Assembly (NCBI GenBank): GCA_905250025.1
Contig: CAJNOJ010000134.1
Location: 1 to 64,000 of the forward strand
Direction: 5' to 3'
Source: Adineta ricciae
Taxonomy: Eukaryota > Rotifera > Eurotatoria > Adinetida > Adinetidae
DNA length: 64,000 bases
The position numbers and the translations under genes were made by a program. Below the pieces are notes generated by a model. It had not been told where the DNA came from. It searched no databases and saw only the letters and a list, made by a program, of their open reading frames with translations. Positions 36,905 to 47,934 of the stretch are shown one piece after another (position 1 is the stretch's first letter; each line of letters starts with the position of its first letter).

Positions 36905-37627
36905 ATGAACATCGAATACTTTCATTCCTATATACAGGTCGATCAATACATTCGTCAACAAGAATTTGTAAAATGCGAAGAGGTAAAGTTGTTCGTATTT
37001 ATCAAAATCTTAACCGACGTCTTGTTCTTCATAGCTATTAACAAAGTTAATCAATCAAAATCCGGATGTGACTGATACTGAAAAGGCTGCTATGACTGAA
37101 TTATTCAGAAAACGTATTGTGGTTTATCATCGTTTAGGAAAATATAAACGTGAGTATCGATCGTTTTCTTGAGCATCAGACGAATCAGTTCTATCTAGTT
37201 GCTTTGAACGATATTGAATCACTCACCAAAAGAAACGTTACACTCGTTTATAATGATGAACTCTTTCTTATTCAACAGTAAGTGATACTCAGCTTTGGTT
37301 CATTGATATCATTATGCTTTTTCAGGGAATCAATTTTCAATTGTGCACTTGACGAAATAACTGAAAATTTAAACCAAAGTTTGTCTCCATGTACGCAATC
37401 CTTTGATTTTGTTCTTGTCGTTCTATTACCTACATTTTCGATTTCAGCGAATAGGTCGTATTTTGCTTGGCTCATAGAGTTTTTCGATTCCATAAAGTCC
37501 AAAGATGTTTTCAACGAGTAATTCGATTGTACATATGATTTTCATATAACGGTTTTTTCTTCCTTTTAGGAAAACATTCGACGCGGTCAATACGAAAGGA
37601 AATGCAAAAAGAAAAAGCTTATTTTGA
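36905..37627 (+). CDS. Hypothetical TPR-like helical protein
   Basis: Five exons join in phase: 36905-36982, 37035-37149, 37199-37277, 37326-37517 and 37570-37627. The N-terminal part (VDQYIRQQEFVKCEELLTKL, then LFRKRIVVYHRLGKYKLALN) shows the helical spacing of tetratricopeptide motifs (Y-x-L-G-x-Y-x-x-A-L). The middle and C-terminal parts (FDFVLVVLLPTFSI, AWLIEFFDSIKSK) match nothing I know. The product is about 173 residues. The start is the ATG of MNIEYFHSYIQ; an earlier exon is possible. Consistent phase across four introns supports a real gene, but expression is unproven. Confidence 0.5.
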
Positions 37628-37957
37628 TAAATCAATTAGTAATCTTTAATTGAGATTTTTTCGTTTTTTCTGTATGTCAGACTTGTGTAGTTTCATTTGC
37701 TAATTATGTGGAAGGCGTTTGCTTTTTGTTTATTAATGATGTATATAATCGATTTCTTTTTCTTTAAAAATAGAGAAAAGGACAAATGATGTTCTTTGTG
37801 CAAATTTCTATGAATCCACAAGGCGATGACAGTTCGTTTATTTTGAGCTACTGTTTTATTTTTCAATGAACTACTCTATCTATTGGCAATATTCTGGAAC
37901 GTAAAAGAATAAGGCGTCAAACACAATGCAATAAGTGTTTGAATTATTTCCTTTTCT

Positions 37958-38800
37958 AAAAGAAAGGGTTATAGCGTCATAAATACAGTCATGAAAAAGC
38001 ATAAAGTTTGTTTGTTTGCATAATCTAATCAGATTGCAGCATACTATAAATCAATGAAATTCACTTATAGCCTCTAAGGTTTGACCACCAGTGAGGTAAT
38101 CGAAGTCGCGGATTACGAATCTGAGGTTAATTTTTCAAAATCTCAATCAGCTAATTAGTAATTAAGAAATGAAAAATTTTTTGGTTGTCGAGTAAGGGTT
38201 GACAGAAGGGTAATCGAGACCGAGGATCTCGAATCCGGTGTTAGTTTGCCGAAATTCCAATTACCTAATTGCTAATTAAAAAATGAAATTGTTTTCGGTC
38301 ACAGCAACACAAATGGTGATTTTTTAAGAAGAAATGGAAGGAAATAGATTGATTCGTTCCGAAAGTGATTCTATAATCTACATGAAAGAGTGAAAATGTA
38401 TCTGTAACGGCTAGCCGCGAGTGACTTTACTGTATATATCAATAATTCATACCTAGTTAACTAGTAGTTAATTAGCAGTTAATAATCAGTTAAAACGAAC
38501 CTCGGATTCGGGTTCCTCGACCCCGATTACCCTTCGGTCCACCCTTACTCATCGCCATAACAACTCATAATTAGCTAATGAGCTAATTAACTAATTAATG
38601 AATTAAAATTTCTGGAAAAAAAAACTAACACCGGATTCGTGATCTTCGATCCCGATTACCTTAGAAGTGGTCACTTTCTAGTTTGTATGGGTAAATTTCA
38701 TTGATTTAAGAAATGCTGCTCTCTGATTGGATAGGACAGACAAACTTTAAGCTTTTTGAGCCGAGGATTTAACTGCTGCATAACCCTTTCTTTCAGATAA
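37958..38800. mobile_element. Foldback-type element with long inverted arms
   Basis: The left arm begins AAAGAAAGGGTTAT (37959) and runs through AAAGTTTGTTTGTTTG, TCAGATTGCAGC and AAATCAATGAAATTCAC to GAGGTAATCG. The right arm, on the minus strand from about 38797, reads AAAGAAAGGGTTATGC, AAAGTTTGTCTGTCC, CAGAGAGCAGC, AAATCAATGAAATTTAC and AAGGTAATCG. Inside each arm are one or two modules with the core CGAATCTGAGGTTA or CGAATCCGGTGTTAG (left at 38115 and 38229; right, inverted, near 38500-38640). No protein is encoded. It shares the module core and the GTTTGTCTGTC stretch with the 13.7-15.8 kb block. Confidence 0.65.
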
Positions 38801-39084
38801 GGGTCAGTGAATCTAACGCATGAGCGCTACTTGTGGTTATGTTTCAAATACAGATGTCATACATACATCCATGGCTGTGCGACTAGAAATATTTCAAAGA
38901 ACCAGAGCGAAGACGTCGTTCATGTAAAGAATGGATCTGTCTGTCGTGTTCGCTTCTACTCATCGATAGCTACATTCCTGTGTGTTGAAATCATCTTCTA
39001 TATTGTTTGTTGTTCTTGTATTTCTACTACATCAAAATGCGTGAAAGTGTCCACAATAAAGACTAAAACGAGTGTTGTTGAGTT
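38801..39084. other. Intergenic
   Basis: The 97-residue frame at 38807-39100 has no recognisable domain. Nothing else is seen. Confidence 0.4.
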
Positions 39085-39436
39085 TGGCAAATTCGACTGA
39101 TCAATTTGATTGCGTTACCTATAACACAAAAAGATCCGCACGGAATAACATACTCTTCGTTCATCAGAGTCTCGACTTACGACAGTCACCGCAAATACGA
39201 AGATTTTTCACGATTTGAATTCGTGATGGAATTGGTCGTTGAATGAAATTATATGCCAGTGCCAATCTTTCACTGTGACTGTTAAGAAGCGATGCGACAG
39301 TTTCATCAGGCATTATCTCACGCGTTATCCAGCTTGAATCGAACTTATGCCTATGTTCAATGAGTTCATTTTCTATTCGATGGAGCTCGTCGTATATCTC
39401 TTTGATCTGTGAATGAGATTGATCTTTGACATGAAA
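39085..39436 (-). pseudogene. PPR-DYW protein fragment, E/DYW region with HSE and CGDC
   Basis: The minus strand reads FHVKDQSHSQIKEIYDELHR, then ITREIMPDETVASLLNSHSE, RLALAYNFIQRP and RIQIVKNLRICGDC. A 62-base intron (GTAAGTCGAG...GTGTTATAG, 39119-39180) follows, then NAIKLISRI. The HSE (HxE) and CGDC (CxxC) zinc-ligand motifs of the DYW deaminase are present. After SRICQ the frame departs to a stop, so the terminal DYW box is missing here, though it is preserved in the fragment at 32971-33113. A stop lies just upstream and no PPR array is found. Together the two fragments show that a complete DYW gene once lay 3' of the helicase gene. Confidence 0.75.
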
Positions 39437-39755
39437 TCACTTCAGTGATCAGATAACTGATGTACTTTTGCTAGAATAAGGGAAAAAACTGAAATAGAAA
39501 TGATTATAACAAGAAGCTTCTCTCGTGAGTAGCAAAATCAACTTCATCGAGAATCAGTGTCTATCTGTCAATACTTTGGAGCCTAGAACGGTGGTTCCGG
39601 ACGTAGTATTATCGATAGTTTCTACTGAAAATCTGTCGGAAATCGTACAGAACTATTTGTGTCGAATTGTTCAATACGAGAATATGGTGAAAGGAAAACA
39701 ATCGCTCGACTACTTAGTGAACTGGATTGTCATCAGATCATCTTGTTTACAACGA
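39437..39755. repeat. Diverged duplicated sequence 3' of the helicase gene
   Basis: 39437-39570 and 39600-39755 resemble 33440-33570 and 33838-33985. A minus-strand reading of about 39530-39570 gives TLILDEVDFATHERS, and the paralogous stretch near 33500-33550 gives DILILDEVDFATYDR, so a short coding-like segment is shared. Whether it is a decayed helicase exon or another gene is unclear. Confidence 0.45.
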
Positions 39756-40249
39756 GCTGCATATCCTGAAAGCATAAGCAAAAACTCGTGACGATCACAT
39801 TTATATGTATTCCTAACGGCATCAATGTTTTTAACCAACGGGAAAGTTCGCGAAATAGAATCGACATGAAAAGTATTTCTGTTTTTTTCTTGATTTATCT
39901 ATATATTCATCATTCGTTCTTTTATTTTTTTTTCTCTCGTTTAGCTTAAATCCAGGAAAAAGCACAACAGAAAAAGAAAATAACGAAGACAGTGTTTGAA
40001 GTAACAAATCGACAAACAAATTCATTGCCTTCAATTCACTTACACACACATACATAGATCTTTGTGTTCTGGACAAGAAAAAAAGAATGAACAATGGCAA
40101 AGTAAATGTGACAATAACCGAGACAAGACAAAGAGAAACAGTTTACAGTGTTCATTTCGATTGAATATGACCAGATAATTAACGATTTTCGACTGAAAAA
40201 CAAAACAAAGCAAATGTTTCAAATACGGAGAAACGAAGAGAATCCTTAC

Positions 40250-41937
40250 TATAAGTAGTAACGTCAATTTCATCGGGCATTTCAGTGATTTGTACTTCAA
40301 AACGAGTTTGAACTTCATTTAAAATCGCAGCATCACTCTCATCACCAATGAAAGTTATTGCTAAACCTTTCGTACCGAAACGACCAGCACGTGCAACCTA
40401 CAGTGAAAAAGAAAAACTCATCCATACAAAAAACCTCCTCCAATCGAATCGCTTACTCGATGAAGATATGTGTCTGTGTCTTCTGGCATATCATAATTAA
40501 CCACAATGTTGACACGTTCGATATCCATACCACGTCCAAATAAGTTCGTTGCGACAAGAATACGTGTTTGAAATTCTTTAAACTCTTTGTAACGAGCCAA
40601 ACTAAATGAACAGATATTGTTGATGATGAGTCTATTTCGATTGTACGACAACTAACCGTTCTTCTTGAGGCATTCCACGATGAATTTCAACTGCTGGGAA
40701 ATTTTGTTCTGTTAATAGTTTACACAAAACTGAACAGCGTTGTACAGATTTTACGAAAATCACCACTTGATTGAATTCTAATTTATCTAACAAATCGATG
40801 AGTTTTCGATTTTTTTCATTCTCGCGTAGTTTAACATAATGTTGACGAAGACCCTATGATGAAATAAAACGTAAGAACTCTATACTAATAGAATAACTTA
40901 CATGGAGTGTTAATTTAGTTTCATTATCAATATAAATTTCCATTGGCTGAAAACAAACAAATCATTTAAATTGGATAACAACGAGTCAAACTTACGTCTT
41001 GCATAAATTTCTTACAAACAGGTCGAATTTCTTTGCTTAATGTTGCACTGAACATTAACACTTGTTTTTCATGCGGTGTCATTTTGAATATTTCTTGAAC
41101 GTCACGACGCATTTCTAAATAACAAGGTTGGTCTTCACATACCACACGAATCTGATAGCATACCAAGTGATTCCAAGACTTTATCACATTCATCGATAAT
41201 AAAATGTTTGACATGTCGTAAATTGAGTGCTTTACTCTTTCCTAGAGCTAAAATTCGACCAGGTGTACCAACAACGATGTGTGGACAATTCTTTTTCAAC
41301 GTTTCTTCATCATTTTTAGTTGGTAAACCACCAAAGAAAACCGAAACTTTCACCGATGGCATATATTTGCAAAAGCGTTCGTATTCACGACTGATTTGAA
41401 AGGCTAATTCACGTGCATGACACAGAACGATAACCGATACCTAAAATCAACGTGTGAAATAACACAAAAATTCACTTAACATTTCTTCTTTTCTCTTACT
41501 TGTCCATCAACAGGTTCTAATTGTTGAAGCGTCGCTAACACGAAAACAGCTGTTTTGCCCATACCAGATTTGGCTTGACATACAATATCTGTACCAAGAA
41601 TAGCTTGTGGAATGGATTCATGTTGAACTATAGAATAGATAAACGTAGTTTAGCCGGAGTTCTCCAGTGTCTTTTTTTGTTTAAAACCTTCAGATGGATG
41701 TTCAAAACCGCAATCCATTATTGCACGGAGTAATTCAGGTTTCAGGAGAAAATCTTTAAAGCCACTTGCATGAATTGATACATAAGAGCCTCGGATTGGT
41801 CCACTTTGTGTACCTGATGAACCTCCATTTTTTAACGATGATCCACCACCCGTTCCATTCAATGTTCCACCTTTTACACCCGTTTGTGGTGCGTCATCTG
41901 CTTCATCATAATCGAGAAGTTCTTGTTCGTCAGCCAT
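40250..41937 (-). CDS. UAP56/DDX39-type DExD-box RNA helicase
   Basis: An ATP-dependent RNA helicase of the TREX complex, acting in splicing and mRNA export in the nucleus. Exons: 41688-41937, 41500-41627, 41164-41440, 40996-41114, 40902-40946, 40657-40853, 40457-40601 and 40250-40397. In order: an acidic N-terminus [15 protein letters not shown]; a Gly/Ser-rich insert; the Q-motif region [15 protein letters not shown]; Walker [21 protein letters not shown] (the family's signature in place of DEAD); [12 protein letters not shown]; then [10 protein letters not shown] and RAGRFGTKG. The last visible coding part ends PDEIDVTTY; the short terminal exon (family end near IEQTR) was not found. The Gly/Ser insert ([19 protein letters not shown]) is unusual. 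Confidence 0.93.
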
Positions 41938-42448
41938 TTTTGGAAAGTTTGATCTAAAACGAGAAAAAAACACTTGTCAAACATCAATAGATGCGATTTC
42001 ATATTTGTATATATATATAGATTCGTATGTATAAGAGGAATTATTAAATAAAGATAATAGAAAAAGGAGAGAAAAAGAAAAGCAACATCATTCGTCTATT
42101 ATCATTGAAAAATGAAACGAAAGAGAATATATAGGATAATATATATTCACTGTTATTTTGTGACACATACGAACATACACACACAGGGCGCATTAAAAAC
42201 ACATGACACATGAATTGAAATGTTCATCTTTCGAGAAAATGAAAGGATATCAGTTTGATACTCACAGACAGATCTTTGGAATGCGCGTGGAGAGGAGAGA
42301 AAGAAAAGGCAATATCAATGTACAAGTAGAAAAAAGATTGAAGAATAACTAAACTACGGCTGAAAAGAAGTTTTACAAAGAAAAAAGGAGAGAGACAAAT
42401 GCATCCGATTTCTTTTTTTTCCTCTTTGTTTTGATATGAGATTAAGTC
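41938..42448. other. Intergenic between the helicase and LDB1
   Basis: Upstream of the helicase start and downstream of the LDB1 stop, both on the minus strand. It includes a short TATATATATA run near 42008. No gene is recognised. Confidence 0.5.
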
Positions 42449-44538
42449 CTATGAAGCAGTTACAATAGTTTGTTGCGGAGTAACGGGTGGTGTATGAGGC
42501 TCCTGCTTTTTCTCGATAGCAATCGAATTTACAGATGTGGAAGAAGATGAGTTATTCCAGGAAGAATTCGTCGGAGTTGAAGGTGCCGGAGCCGAAGAAG
42601 TCTAAAGTCGAATATTTTGGTTAGAGAACAAATAGAATTCTTCGATTCAAACCTGATTATGAATGTTATTTGCGGAAGGCGTTTGTGGAGAATTGATATT
42701 TGTTGATGAAAGTCGTTTTCCTGGTATTGATGACAATTCTCCATTCGACAATGAGTTAACACCATTCGGCGTTAAAGCATTATTTGCGAACATGGACGGT
42801 AGTTGTTGTTGGGATGGTGAACCAGGAAATGAGATTTGTTCTCGTTTGATTTGATTCGAATTGGATAAGAATTGTTGTTTCGGATGAAGTAATGATTGCA
42901 GATTTGGATTTTGTTGAAAACCCGGTGTCAGTTGTTGATTGGAAGAGTTAAATTGTTGGAGGGCCATACCATTTAGATCATATTGAGCATTTTCGAGACG
43001 TGTTATAAAACGTTCATCTTCATCATCCATTTCACCACCCATCAGAGATGGTTCGCCAACAATCATAACATCCTAGATCAATTCTTTCTTCAGACACTAT
43101 TTTTCAAAACAAGATCGATTTTTCATACCCCGGGCATGTTGTTTAATCCTTGAGTTGGAGGTTGAGAATAGACATTATTCGCCGGCGAGCGTTTCTTTGC
43201 AGGTGTTGTACAATTGGGTCCAGCTGAATCTTTACTACCTGGTGCATTGTTATTTCCTACTGCGGTTTTTCGTTTTCGTCGCGTTTTGGCCGCTGGTCGG
43301 TTATCTACAGAAGTTTTCAGATGAAAACAACATATTCAATGTACTCAAACTGATTTACCTGAACAAGTTTTCGACCAGCGCTGATGTAAGATCGTTTTCA
43401 AGCAATCGCGTGGAGAGAAAGCCGTCGTTTTATGACGAGACATAATTTCTTGCATTGGTTCGAGAATTTCGCACAACTACACGATACTATTAGAATGAAT
43501 ATCGACTTTTTCATGGAAAAAAACAGCTTTTACTCGAAGGAAATTCAACATCGAAGTTGTCAAACCATGTCGAGTATAATTTTTCGATAGTTGATCAAGA
43601 TAAGTTGGATTATCAGTCTATAAAATTCTTTCTAAATTCGAACCGACTGTATAACACACATACCGGAATAGCAACAACACTTCTTGGAATTAATTCTCGG
43701 TGTTGTTTGATCGAAAAATGCCATGATTTAATACGCATCAAATCATCATAGGTAAACTCGATGTTAAAATGTCCTTCGATGCAAACCTTGAAATAATCAA
43801 CCAATGAAAAAGATGTTCGAATAGATCTATGTCTTATCTTACTTTAATATGTGATGGCTTTCCAAAACAGGTGATCAATGAGCCTTGTTCACAATCGATT
43901 GTCAGCGTTGTATTATGGAACATTTCTTTCGAATGTTTTAGAAGAAAATAGACTTCGTTAACGCCGCCATCGAATAAAACACGGAAAAATCGTGGAATTA
44001 AAACACGGCCGATATCTGCACGAAAGCGAAGATGAAATTTTTTTCATTTGAAAGAAAGAATGCGCTTACGAAATCGTTTTGGTCCATCGTCGAGACATAT
44101 CGAGAGAATAATTGCTGAATCTTCTTCGAAAAATTCATTGGCAAATGAATCCCACCAAAGACTATCACATTCCTACAAATCAACCAAATCCAGTCGTTCA
44201 ATTGAGATTTCAATTCATTATTACTTCAGATCTCATAGATAAACGTTTGTTTAAATCATATATTCGATATTCTGGAGAAGGTAGAGATGGTCGATATTGT
44301 CGCATAGGCTGAGATCTGTAAAATGCAAACAGAAGACCATGAAGAGGATGAATTTGAAAGCAAAATCTCTTACGGGAAATGTAAATCGCGTGGTGGCATA
44401 GTTGGAAAACGTCCGGGATGATTATGTGGATGTTGAGGATGAGATAAAATTGGTGGATGGGGACTTTGCCAGAGTCCAGGAGGAGGAGCAGGCGAGTCAA
44501 CAAGACTAGGCTGATATCCACTTGGATCCACTTTTGAT
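42449..44538 (-). CDS. LIM-domain-binding protein (LDB1/CLIM/Chip)
   Basis: A nuclear adaptor that dimerises and links LIM-homeodomain and LMO proteins. Ten exons join in phase: 44374-44538, 44225-44315, 44070-44172, 43843-44015, 43664-43786, 43534-43617, 43359-43476, 43129-43304, 42653-43072 and 42449-42601. Family landmarks: YRIYDLNKRLSMR, CDSLWWDSFANEFFEED, IGRVLIPRFFRVLFDGGVNE, EFTYDDLMRIKSWHFSIKQH, LDQLSKNYTRHGL, EILEPMQEIMSRHKTT, RDCLKTILHQRW, the basic stretch KTRRKRK (nuclear signal), DVMIVGEPSLMGGE, and EDERFITRLENAQYD (LIM-interaction region). The C-terminus is Gln/Ser/Pro-rich, ending TIVTAS. The first coding exon with the start ATG was not found; the frame is open but lacks ATG in the 44374-44538 exon. 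Confidence 0.92.
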
Positions 44539-45136
44539 CTGAAAATACACAAGTCATCGATTTTTGAAATTTCAAAAAATATTGTTCACTTACCGCTTTC
44601 AAATAACAGAAAAGAAGATTGAAATAAATAAGAACTGGTTGTATATTTGCTCCTCTATGTCTCGTCAATACTGTCACTAGACGCCATTGGAATAATTGGA
44701 ATTCGTGACCATTCAGTGAAACTATTTCATTTCATCTTTCTGTTATTTTGCTTCTTTTCTTTCTTTACGCAATGGTAATGCCATGTTGCTCCCGTGTCAT
44801 ATATCTCTATCCTCCTCATTATCTCCTCTTTCTTTCTGCATCTCTACCAATCAGAAAATTTTTCGCATACTTTGTCAAAAAAATCACCAAGAAAAATTCG
44901 TCAACTTTTCCCAGAGAATTTCAAATTAATTAAATTCCTTGTTTTCCATCACAGACGAATTCTAACAATCACATCACAGATGTCACTAATTTTGACAATA
45001 AGAATCTACACTGTATCAAAAAAATAATGTGACTGAATAAGTAAATTGACAAAACGTTGTTTTTGTATTTGATAGTTTACATGAACAACACTGTTTGTTT
45101 TCGCAAAACATTCTGCAATGATTATGCTTGTAGACA
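44539..45136. other. Intergenic, 5' of LDB1 and of the fucosidase cluster
   Basis: It should contain the missing 5' exon of LDB1 and the promoters of the two divergent loci. An ATGGCGTCTAGTGACAG on the minus strand at about 44680 soon meets a stop, so it is not convincing. Confidence 0.4.
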
Positions 45137-45325
45137 ATGACATACATTTCTCTTCGTTTTGTTTTATTCTCTGTCATATCTATTTGTTGCAATTCAAATT
45201 ATTTACCAGACTGGTCATCACTTGATACAAGACCCATTCCCAAGTGGTATGATCAAGCTAAAGTCGGGATTTTTATCCATTGGGGCGTTTTCAGTGTTCC
45301 ATCGATAACGTCCGAAGCCTGGTGA
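45137..45325 (+). pseudogene. Alpha-L-fucosidase exon 1 only
   Basis: It encodes a signal peptide and the mature start: [34 protein letters not shown], then [14 protein letters not shown]. This matches exon 1 of the two following genes, where the same position splices. Here the end SEAW is followed by a stop and no exon 2 precedes the next gene's start at 45437. It is a solitary first exon, either a remnant of a third tandem copy or an alternative first exon. Confidence 0.65.
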
Positions 45326-45436
45326 GATTGTCTTACATAACTTTTCCCTCTTAACCTATCAAAATCGATGTATATTGATAAACGAACGAGATAAACAGAG
45401 ATAAGTTAACTGCCTAACTTCTTTCAGATCGAAAGA

Positions 45437-47436
45437 ATGTGTTCATCAACAGCACGAATATTCAGTGCTGTGATTTTCTATTCCTTAATAATCTTTACTA
45501 ATCAAAAATATACGCCAGATTGGGATTCATTGGATAAACGATCATTACCTTCGTGGTATGATGAAAGCAAAATAGGGATATTTATTCATTGGGGTGTCTT
45601 CAGTGTACCATCGTTTCGTTCCGAATGGTACGTAGTTTTGTGTGACTCGAAAAATATACGAATGTTGTTTAGGATGTGGTACTCATGGAAAGGTGATAAT
45701 CCAAATCCCGAAACAGTAGCTTTTATGGAGAAAAATTATCCTTCTGATTGGACATATGCCGATTTTGCAGAACAATTTCGCGCAGAATTCTTCGGTTAGT
45801 GTAGATAAAACATAGACTCTTGACAATTACTCGTACTTTTAGATCCGTACGAATGGGCGGATATACTTGCGGCATCCGGTGCGAAGTATGTTTATCATGT
45901 CTTGGAATGATTCTCTAATGAATATCTTCTTATTCCTTGTAGATATGTTGTACTAACCAGCAAAGTGAGTTTTCGTTTAGAATGAAACGAGTAAGAATTC
46001 GATTCAATTTTGAGTAGCATCATGAGGGTTTTACTTTATGGCCATCGAAATATTCATTCAATTGGAATGCGATGGATGTGGGTCCTAAACGAGATTTAGT
46101 TGGTAAACTTCAGTTCACTTTTGCAGTTTTGAATGACTGAGACAATTTGGAATTCTAGGTGACTTGGCTGATGCTATTCGCAATCGAACGAATATTACTT
46201 TTGGTTTATATCATTCACTATATGAATGGTTCCATCCGCTGTTTTTAGAAGATAAGAAAAATGAATTTAAAACACGATATTTTCCCACGGTGAGTTTCAT
46301 AGGATTCGGGGAGATTTTCTGATAAAGAATTGCATTTTTTAGATGAAAACTATTCCGGAACTATACGAAATCGTTGAAAAATACAAACCAGCTGTGATAT
46401 GGTCCGATGGTGATTGGGGTATGTAGAATAAGTCGCCTGTAGAACTGCTTATATTTCTGGTATTATATAGATGCACAAGATACATACTGGAATTCAACAG
46501 GCTTTCTCGCCTGGCTTTATAATGAAAGTCCTGTCAAAGATATTGTTGTACGTAATCTTATTTTCAACGGAAAATATATTTGAAAATGAATGTTTTATCG
46601 AAGGTTGTCAACGATCGATGGGGTTCGGGAGTGATGTGCAAACATGGTGATTTCTATACGTGCTCGGATCATTACAATCCAGGGCATCTTCTTTCTCACA
46701 AATGGGAGAACTGTTTCACTGTATGTTTGTCGACTCTCAAATCAAATCGAATATATGTTTGAATATAACAGATTGATAAAAACTCATGGGGTTTCCGTCG
46801 ATCTGCCACATTCTCAGATTATATAAGTATTGAAGAATTATTGAAAGAACTCGTCACTACGATTAGGTAACGCTCGCAAACAGTAGTGATGGATCTTTTG
46901 AAATAATATTTTAGTACTGGTGGCAACGTTTTGATCAATGTTGGACCTACTGCTTACGGAAAGATTGCACCAATCTTTGAAGAACGTCTTCGTCAAATGG
47001 GATCCTGGCTCAAAGTCAACGGTGAAGCCATTTACAGCAGCGTTCCATGGAAATATCAAAATGACACCATCAACTCCAATGTTTGGTAAGTTGCATCATT
47101 TCGCACGATATCGAAAGTATGACGAGTGAGTTCAGGTACACTGCATCAAAAGATGGTCAATCTGTGTATGCATGTCTTCTTGTTTGGCCAAACAGCACAA
47201 GTGAAATCAGTCTGGGCGCACCGGTAAGCTCTGCAAGCACAACAGTATCACTTCTTGGTTCTTCTGGAGGTCCGTTAAAGTGGCGTTCGGGAGGTGCAAG
47301 TGGTGGAATAGTAATTGATGTATCGAGTGTAAAGATCTATTCGCTCGCAAGTGATTGGACATGGGTATTCAAAATACAGAATGTTCGCAATTCGAAACCA
47401 ACCGTTGTAAACGAAGAAGACTATGAGAACTACTAA
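45437..47436 (+). CDS. Alpha-L-fucosidase (GH29), copy 2 of the cluster
   Basis: A secreted or lysosomal glycoside hydrolase that removes alpha-linked L-fucose from glycans. About eleven exons with short introns: a signal peptide ([15 protein letters not shown]), then [104 protein letters not shown], the region with the presumed nucleophile Asp (VIWSDGDW), VNDRWGSG, and [11 protein letters not shown]. The C-terminal beta-sandwich ends NEEDYENY. All usual parts of an animal FUCA are present. The last roughly 500 bases are almost identical to copy 3, introns included. Confidence 0.92.
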
Positions 47437-47934
47437 TGTATACATTTTTCTTGATAATTTCAACTAATTTATTTTTCTTATCTTGCATGTGATATCCTTT
47501 CTTATCATTCCTTTTTCTTTATTTATATTTTAACCATGCTATGAATTACATAATTTTCACTCTTCATTGTTAATACTGCTTTTGTTAGTCTTGATTACAT
47601 TTTAACAATAAATCCTACTTCTTCATACTGAAGCAAATTGATTATCTTCTCATTTAAATGAATATCTCTGTTGACATTCGAAAAAAGAACAACCACCTAA
47701 TTACGGGTCATGTGTACACACACTTTTAACTTTTTGAAGGTAGTATCTATCAGAAAAGGGTGACGATAGTATGGTTTGAAAGTTAATACTAGGCGTTTGT
47801 CATGTCATTAAGTATTATCTAATCTTTGACTATCGTCGCTCAGAATAGAAACACACTTTTTATATATAAAGGTGTGTATGAAGTATACCCACCTCAGTTG
47901 CCAATATCTCATCGTGATAAGAAGATGCTTTCTC
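47437..47934. other. Intergenic within the fucosidase cluster
   Basis: About 500 bases between the stop of copy 2 and the start of copy 3. A TATATATAAAG at 47860-47870 about 65 bases before the start ATG may be the TATA element of copy 3. AATAAATCCT near 47608 may serve polyadenylation of copy 2. Confidence 0.45.
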
